Source of the DNA: Candidatus Staskawiczbacteria bacterium
GTDB lineage: Bacteria > Patescibacteriota > Minisyncoccia > Minisyncoccales > Staskawiczbacteraceae
NCBI GenBank assembly: GCA_943354455.1
Contig: CALRCB010000013.1
Coordinates: forward strand, 1-10,251
Direction of reading: 5' to 3'
DNA length: 10,251 bases
Positions 7,852 through 10,251 of the stretch are shown here, in pieces (positions within the stretch are counted from its first letter, which is position 1; each line of letters starts with the position of its first letter). A program made the position numbers and the translations under genes. The notes beneath the pieces are model-generated. The model had not been told where the DNA came from and made no database searches. It saw only the letters and a list, made by a program, of their open reading frames with translations.

Positions 7852-7957
7852 CCCTTCGACTCACCATGCTCACTCAGTGTAAACTCAAAAACAAAAATAA
7901 ACTAAACTAATTCGCTTACGTGAACTCAAAAACGTAGCGATAAAAAAAACAAAAAGT
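7852..7957 (+). promoter_or_regulatory. Leader of rnj between tRNA-Leu and its ATG
   Basis: 106 bases. No convincing -10/-35 pair is visible. It holds an 11-base direct repeat AACTCAAAAAC (7882-7892 and 7923-7933) and an inverted repeat TCGCTTACGT (7912-7921) / ACGTAGCGA (7932-7940) with one bulge, followed by an A-run. The second direct repeat lies largely in the hairpin loop. An A-run rather than a T-run follows, so this is not a plus-strand terminator. Its role is unknown, possibly control of rnj message stability. Confidence 0.4.
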
Positions 7958-9733
7958 ATGCAAAAAGCAAAAAGAAATTATAACCCGCATCAGGCAAAAA
8001 GAACGCCGATGCAAGGGTTTGAACCGAAAATAGAATTAACTCCGGCCAAGCCAAACACTTTGCGCATCATTCCGCTGGGAGGAATGGAAGAAGTGGGCCG
8101 AAACATGACCGTGTTTGAATACAATCAAGACATTGTGGTTTTAGACATGGGTCTGCAATTCCCAGAAGAAGACATGCCTGGAATTGATTATGTTATCCCA
8201 AACACCGAATATTTAGTGGGTAAGGAAAAAAATATCAAAGCCATTATCTTTTCCCACGGCCACTTGGACCACATTGGAGCGGCGCCAATATTGCTGAAAA
8301 AATTAAATTATCCGCCAGTTTTGGGCCGGCCCTTAACCATGGAAATGATAAAACACCGAATGGAAGACTTTGAAAAAGGCAGTTCCAAAAAATTACAAAC
8401 TACTTATATAAAATCACTGGATGAAAAGCATTCTTTGGGAAATTTTGCCTTGTCATTTTTCCAAATTGACCACGCCATTATGGACGCTGTGGGAGTTGTT
8501 TTAGAAACTCCGGCCGCAACCGTAATCCATCCGGGAGATTGGACCATTGAAAAAGACCCAACCGGACGTGATGTTATCCATTACGACCAATTGGCTAATT
8601 TAAAAAAACCAGGAATACCAACTATTTTGATGCTGGAAGCTTTGGGAGCCATCGTAACTAAAACACCAATAACTGAAAAAGAGATGATGGGCAATATCAA
8701 TAAACTCATCGGTGGCGCGCCAGGAAGAACTATTATTGCCACGTTTTCCAGCCAAATTGAAAGAATCAAGCAGATTATGGAATTTGCCGCTACCACCAAT
8801 AAAAAAGTGGCGCTAGACGGTTTTTCCATGAAAATGAATATCGAGTTAGCAACACAACTGGGTTACATTAAAGTACCAAAAGATGTTGTTATTTCTATAG
8901 ATCGCATTAAAGACTATGCTGACAATAAAGTCATTGTTATTTGTACTGGCGCCCAGGGCGAAGAAATGGCCGCCTTGCCAAGAATTATTGCTGGCAACCA
9001 CAAATACATTACCATCAAAAAAGATGACACCATTATCTTCTCATCTTCAGTAATTCCGGGAAACGAACGCACCGTACAAAGAGTAAAAGACAACATTTAC
9101 CGCCTGTCTGATAACGTGTACCACAATGACATTATGAACGTGCACGCTTCAGGACACACCAACATTGAAGGTATCAAACAAATGTTGGCTGAAGTGAAAC
9201 CGGATTATTTAATTCCGGTGTATGGCAACCATTTTATGCTTAAAGAGTGCGCCCGAATTGCTTGGGGCATGGGCTGGGGAAAAGACAAAGTAATTGTGCC
9301 TGACAACGGAAGCATTATGACGTTTGAAAAAGGCGTAGCGGGGGCACAAGTGTTAAAAGAAAAAGTGCCAACTAATTATGTGTTTGTTGACGGACTTGGC
9401 GTAGGAGATGTGGGTGAAATTGTACTTCGCGACCGGCAAATGTTGGCCCAAGACGGGATGTTTATGATTGTGGCTGTAATTAATAAAACAACTGGGCAAG
9501 TAATCGGCAGTCCAGATATTGTTTCCCGCGGATTCGTTTATTTGCGGGAATCAAAAGATTTGTTAACCCAGACCCGAAAAAAGGTAATTGAAATTGTTAG
9601 CAAATCAGCCGGCCACGGAAAAACCGAAAATTATTCTTACGTAAAAGACGAAATTCGCAACAAAATCGGAGATTTTCTATTTGCTAAGACGGAGAGGAGA
9701 CCAATGATATTACCGGTGGTAATTGAGGTATAA
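7958..9733 (+). CDS. rnj: RNase J family ribonuclease (metallo-beta-lactamase/beta-CASP), divergent active site
   Basis: 5'-3' exo/endoribonuclease for RNA decay and processing. Its 591 residues exceed the usual ~555 through a basic N-terminal tail of about 30. Seen: H100-G-H-L-D104-H105 metal motif, H172, D194 (HPGDW), FSS and TGAQGE beta-CASP motifs, IPGNE phosphate-pocket motif, H396-A-S-G-H400, and a normal C-terminal end (RRPMILPVVIEV). Odd: the family motif HSIPDS reads HAIMDA (172-177), SDSTN reads L-E227-A-L-G, and the motif C PVHGEY reads PVY422GNH. Tyr therefore replaces the His that is a metal ligand (His390 of B. subtilis J1); H400 to Y422 has the same 22-residue spacing as His368 to His390. 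H425 nearby might substitute. It may still be active, use one metal, or be specialised. The start is the first ATG after the leader, without a Shine-Dalgarno; M18 is an alternative. Stop TAA. Confidence 0.92.
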   Translation: MQKAKRNYNPHQAKRTPMQGFEPKIELTPAKPNTLRIIPLGGMEEVGRNMTVFEYNQDIVVLDMGLQFPEEDMPGIDYVIPNTEYLVGKEKNIKAIIFSHGHLDHIGAAPILLKKLNYPPVLGRPLTMEMIKHRMEDFEKGSSKKLQTTYIKSLDEKHSLGNFALSFFQIDHAIMDAVGVVLETPAATVIHPGDWTIEKDPTGRDVIHYDQLANLKKPGIPTILMLEALGAIVTKTPITEKEMMGNINKLIGGAPGRTIIATFSSQIERIKQIMEFAATTNKKVALDGFSMKMNIELATQLGYIKVPKDVVISIDRIKDYADNKVIVICTGAQGEEMAALPRIIAGNHKYITIKKDDTIIFSSSVIPGNERTVQRVKDNIYRLSDNVYHNDIMNVHASGHTNIEGIKQMLAEVKPDYLIPVYGNHFMLKECARIAWGMGWGKDKVIVPDNGSIMTFEKGVAGAQVLKEKVPTNYVFVDGLGVGDVGEIVLRDRQMLAQDGMFMIVAVINKTTGQVIGSPDIVSRGFVYLRESKDLLTQTRKKVIEIVSKSAGHGKTENYSYVKDEIRNKIGDFLFAKTERRPMILPVVIEV

Positions 9734-9748
9734 AAATTGTATTATAAT

Positions 9749-9778
9749 AAAAAAGCCCTTTATAGTTAATAAAAGACT
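9749..9778. terminator. Bidirectional terminator between rnj and RNA B
   Basis: Arms AGCCCTTTAT (9754-9763) and ATAAAAGACT (9769-9778) with a 5-base loop form about 10 pairs, two of them G-U when read on the minus strand. On the minus strand they are followed by six T residues (9754-9749), a good intrinsic terminator for RNA B. On the plus strand GTTTTA follows, 20 bases after the rnj stop, so it may also end the rnj message. Confidence 0.7.
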
Positions 9779-9785
9779 GTTTTAC

Positions 9786-9866
9786 GTGGACCCGACGAGA
9801 TTTGCACTCGTTTCATCAGGTACCAACACTGATATGTTACTTCATACACCACGAGCCCGGGTCCAC
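9786..9866 (-). ncRNA. RNA B: degenerate tRNA or tRNA-like small RNA
   Basis: Read on the minus strand from 9858 to 9787 the sequence has exact cloverleaf dimensions: acceptor GGGCTCG/CGGGTCC (two G-U pairs), TG, D stem GTGT/ACAT with 8-base loop, anticodon arm TCAGT-GTTGGTA-CCTGA, 4-base variable loop, T arm ACGAG-TGCAAAT-CTCGT, discriminator A. Position 33 is T and the nominal anticodon would be TGG (Pro). Deviations: no G18G19, G instead of psi55, a T-C mismatch at 31-39, T37. Six bases further 5', GTGGACCCG (9866-9858) pairs perfectly with CGGGTCCAC (9794-9786), a stronger 9-bp helix that excludes the first acceptor. The predicted start from P2 falls at 9866, the first base of that helix. 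It could be a decayed tRNA, an unusual tRNA, or a regulatory RNA. No CCA is encoded. Confidence 0.6.
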
Positions 9867-9872
9867 ATATAC

Positions 9873-9901
9873 ATTATAAACAAAAAGAGCTCCTTTTTCA
9901 A
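9873..9901 (-). promoter_or_regulatory. Promoter P2 for RNA B
   Basis: On the minus strand: TTGAAA (9901-9896), a 17-base spacer, perfect TATAAT (9878-9873). Transcription would begin at about 9866, exactly at the 5' base of the 9-bp helix of RNA B. The -35 box lies in the loop region of the upstream terminator hairpin, so the two signals overlap. Confidence 0.6.
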
Positions 9902-9957
9902 GAAACTCTTTTTGCGGTACCTGATTTGTAACTCATATTGTATGAGCTATCAGCGTT
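9878..9957 (-). ncRNA. RNA A: small structured RNA or attenuated leader
   Basis: Predicted minus-strand transcript of about 75-80 nt from P1 to its own terminator. 5' structure: outer stem CTGAT (9953-9949) / ATCAG (9925-9921) around a hairpin CTCATA-CAA-TATGAG (9946-9932), then the linker GGTACCGC, then the terminator hairpin. The protein-coding possibilities are negligible. It could be a free small RNA, or a leader whose terminator controls read-through into RNA B. I do not recognise the family. AGGTACCGC resembles part of a T-box, but no stem I or specifier loop is present. Confidence 0.5.
9881..9914 (-). terminator. 15-bp GAAA-capped intrinsic terminator ending RNA A
   Basis: On the minus strand CAAAAAGAGTTTCTT (9914-9900) pairs without interruption with AAGGAGCTCTTTTTG (9895-9881), including two G-U pairs, closed by a GAAA tetraloop (9899-9896). 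The 3' side ends CTC-TTTTTG-TTT, a classical A-tract/stem/U-tract terminator. Confidence 0.8.
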
Positions 9958-9963
9958 AAACCA

Positions 9964-9991
9964 ATTATAGCAAATTAAAATGTCTTGTCAA
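9964..9991 (-). promoter_or_regulatory. Promoter P1 for RNA A, near consensus
   Basis: On the minus strand: perfect TTGACA (9991-9986), a 16-base spacer ending in TGC, perfect TATAAT (9969-9964), that is, an extended -10 as well. It is the best promoter in the window. The predicted start is A9957 or A9956. Confidence 0.75.
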
Positions 9992-10005
9992 TAGCAAGTA
10001 AAATA

Positions 10006-10024
10006 TATATGCAAAGCATATAAT
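10006..10024 (+). promoter_or_regulatory. AT-rich palindrome overlapping the -10 box of the partial right-edge gene
   Basis: TATATGC-AAA-GCATATA (10006-10022) is a perfect 7-bp inverted repeat. TATAAT at 10019-10024 overlaps its right arm and is the likely -10 for the gene at 10082; no good -35 is visible. The palindrome sits between this promoter and the divergent P1, a usual place for an operator. Confidence 0.4.
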
Positions 10025-10081
10025 TAATCGTGCGGTCGGAATATGAAAATGCGTTTTCCTATTCCTTTCTTACTCATAATT

Positions 10082-10251
10082 ATGAAAAAAGCTTTAATCA
10101 TCATTGGAATTATTGTATTGGTAGCCGTTATTTTGGGCGGAGCGTTTTTGTGGATGCAAAAATCAAAAATTCCAGTAACTGATGTCCAAAATTCGGATAC
10201 TGAAACTGCAAATTGGAAAACCTATTCAAACACCGAATATGGTTTTGAAAT
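10082..10251 (+). CDS. Small membrane-anchored or secreted protein, truncated by the window end
   Basis: 56 codons are visible. Seen: MKK followed by a hydrophobic segment (about 4-24), a short linker and TANWKTYSNTEYGFE. That last pattern (TYxNTEYGFxx) is common at the start of small PsbP-like or otherwise uncharacterised secreted domains in CPR bacteria. No lipobox Cys is present, so it is an N-terminal anchor or a non-lipoprotein signal. In-frame ATG codons at 10043 and 10049 could extend the N-terminus by 13 or 11 residues; a weak GGA lies 8 bases before 10049. I prefer 10082 because MKK directly before the hydrophobic stretch is the usual form. Function unknown. Confidence 0.7.
   Translation, partial: MKKALIIIGIIVLVAVILGGAFLWMQKSKIPVTDVQNSDTETANWKTYSNTEYGFE

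Larger units (their letters stand above)
9734..10081. other. 348-base region without a protein gene: RNA locus and divergent promoters
   Basis: No convincing protein gene lies here on either strand. The stretch holds, from right to left on the minus strand, promoter P1, RNA A with its terminator, promoter P2, tRNA-like RNA B, and a terminator shared with rnj. On its right side it holds an AT-rich palindrome and a -10 box for the partial gene at the window end. Each part is listed separately. Confidence 0.7.

Noticed and set aside
9786..9866. Selenocysteine or UGA-decoding tRNA, from an alternative AACA/TGTT stem exposing TCA and the long acceptor
   Set aside because: The loop would have six bases and no T33, acceptor plus T stem would be 14 bp instead of 13, and no Sec genes or in-frame UGA are present.
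9881..9957. T-box riboswitch, because of AGGTACCGC before a terminator
   Set aside because: The leader is far too short for stem I and a specifier loop, the conserved first U of UGGNACC is A, and no aminoacyl-tRNA synthetase or amino-acid gene follows.
9932..9957. Fluoride (crcB) riboswitch, because of the GCTGATAGCTC segment
   Set aside because: The essential upstream GATGG hairpin would lie inside promoter P1 and is not there.
9723..9959. A 78-codon plus-strand open frame overlapping the rnj end and the RNA locus
   Set aside because: It runs through two terminators and the tRNA-like RNA, has no promoter or ribosome binding site, and its product shows no protein-like pattern.
1..10251. UGA recoding as in Gracilibacteria or Absconditabacteria, since all six complete genes end in TAA or TAG
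   Set aside because: No long gene contains in-frame TGA, so UGA is not used as a sense codon here; six stops are too few to show TGA avoidance.

Overview
The window looks like chromosomal DNA of a Candidate Phyla Radiation (Patescibacteria, probably Parcubacteria-like) bacterium. It is AT-rich and reads with the standard code: all long frames are free of internal TGA. Intergenic gaps are tiny and Shine-Dalgarno sequences are almost absent. The gene set fits: a shortened UvrC, an archaeal-type bifunctional glucose/mannose-6-phosphate isomerase, a divergent RNase J, SecG, and large membrane-anchored surface proteins. This placement is inference from gene content; no rRNA is present.

Layout. 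Positions 2705 to 1 (minus strand) hold the first 901 codons of a very large surface protein: cytoplasmic basic N-terminus, one membrane anchor, low-complexity linkers, an EF-hand-like motif, then a Gly/Ser/Thr/Asn-rich beta-repeat region that runs off the left edge. A short divergent promoter region separates it from a plus-strand run: uvrC (short form), a four-helix holin-like membrane protein with its own promoter, secG, an extracellular solute-binding protein carrying an inserted peptidoglycan-binding domain, the sugar-phosphate isomerase (overlapping the previous gene), tRNA-Leu(CAG), and an RNase J homologue. From the holin-like gene to rnj the spacing is close and no terminator is visible, so these genes may be co-transcribed. 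tRNA processing would then create the 5' end of the rnj message.

The most interesting part is the 348-base stretch without a protein gene between rnj and a partial secreted protein at the right edge. On the minus strand it carries a near-consensus extended -10 promoter, a roughly 80-nt RNA ending in a 15-bp GAAA-capped terminator, a second good promoter overlapping that terminator, and a 72- to 81-nt tRNA-shaped RNA followed by another terminator. The tRNA-like RNA has cloverleaf dimensions but lacks G18G19 and psi55, and it has two competing 5' acceptor strands. It also shares a perfect 10-nt complementarity with the first RNA. This is a candidate two-RNA locus that I cannot match to a known family.
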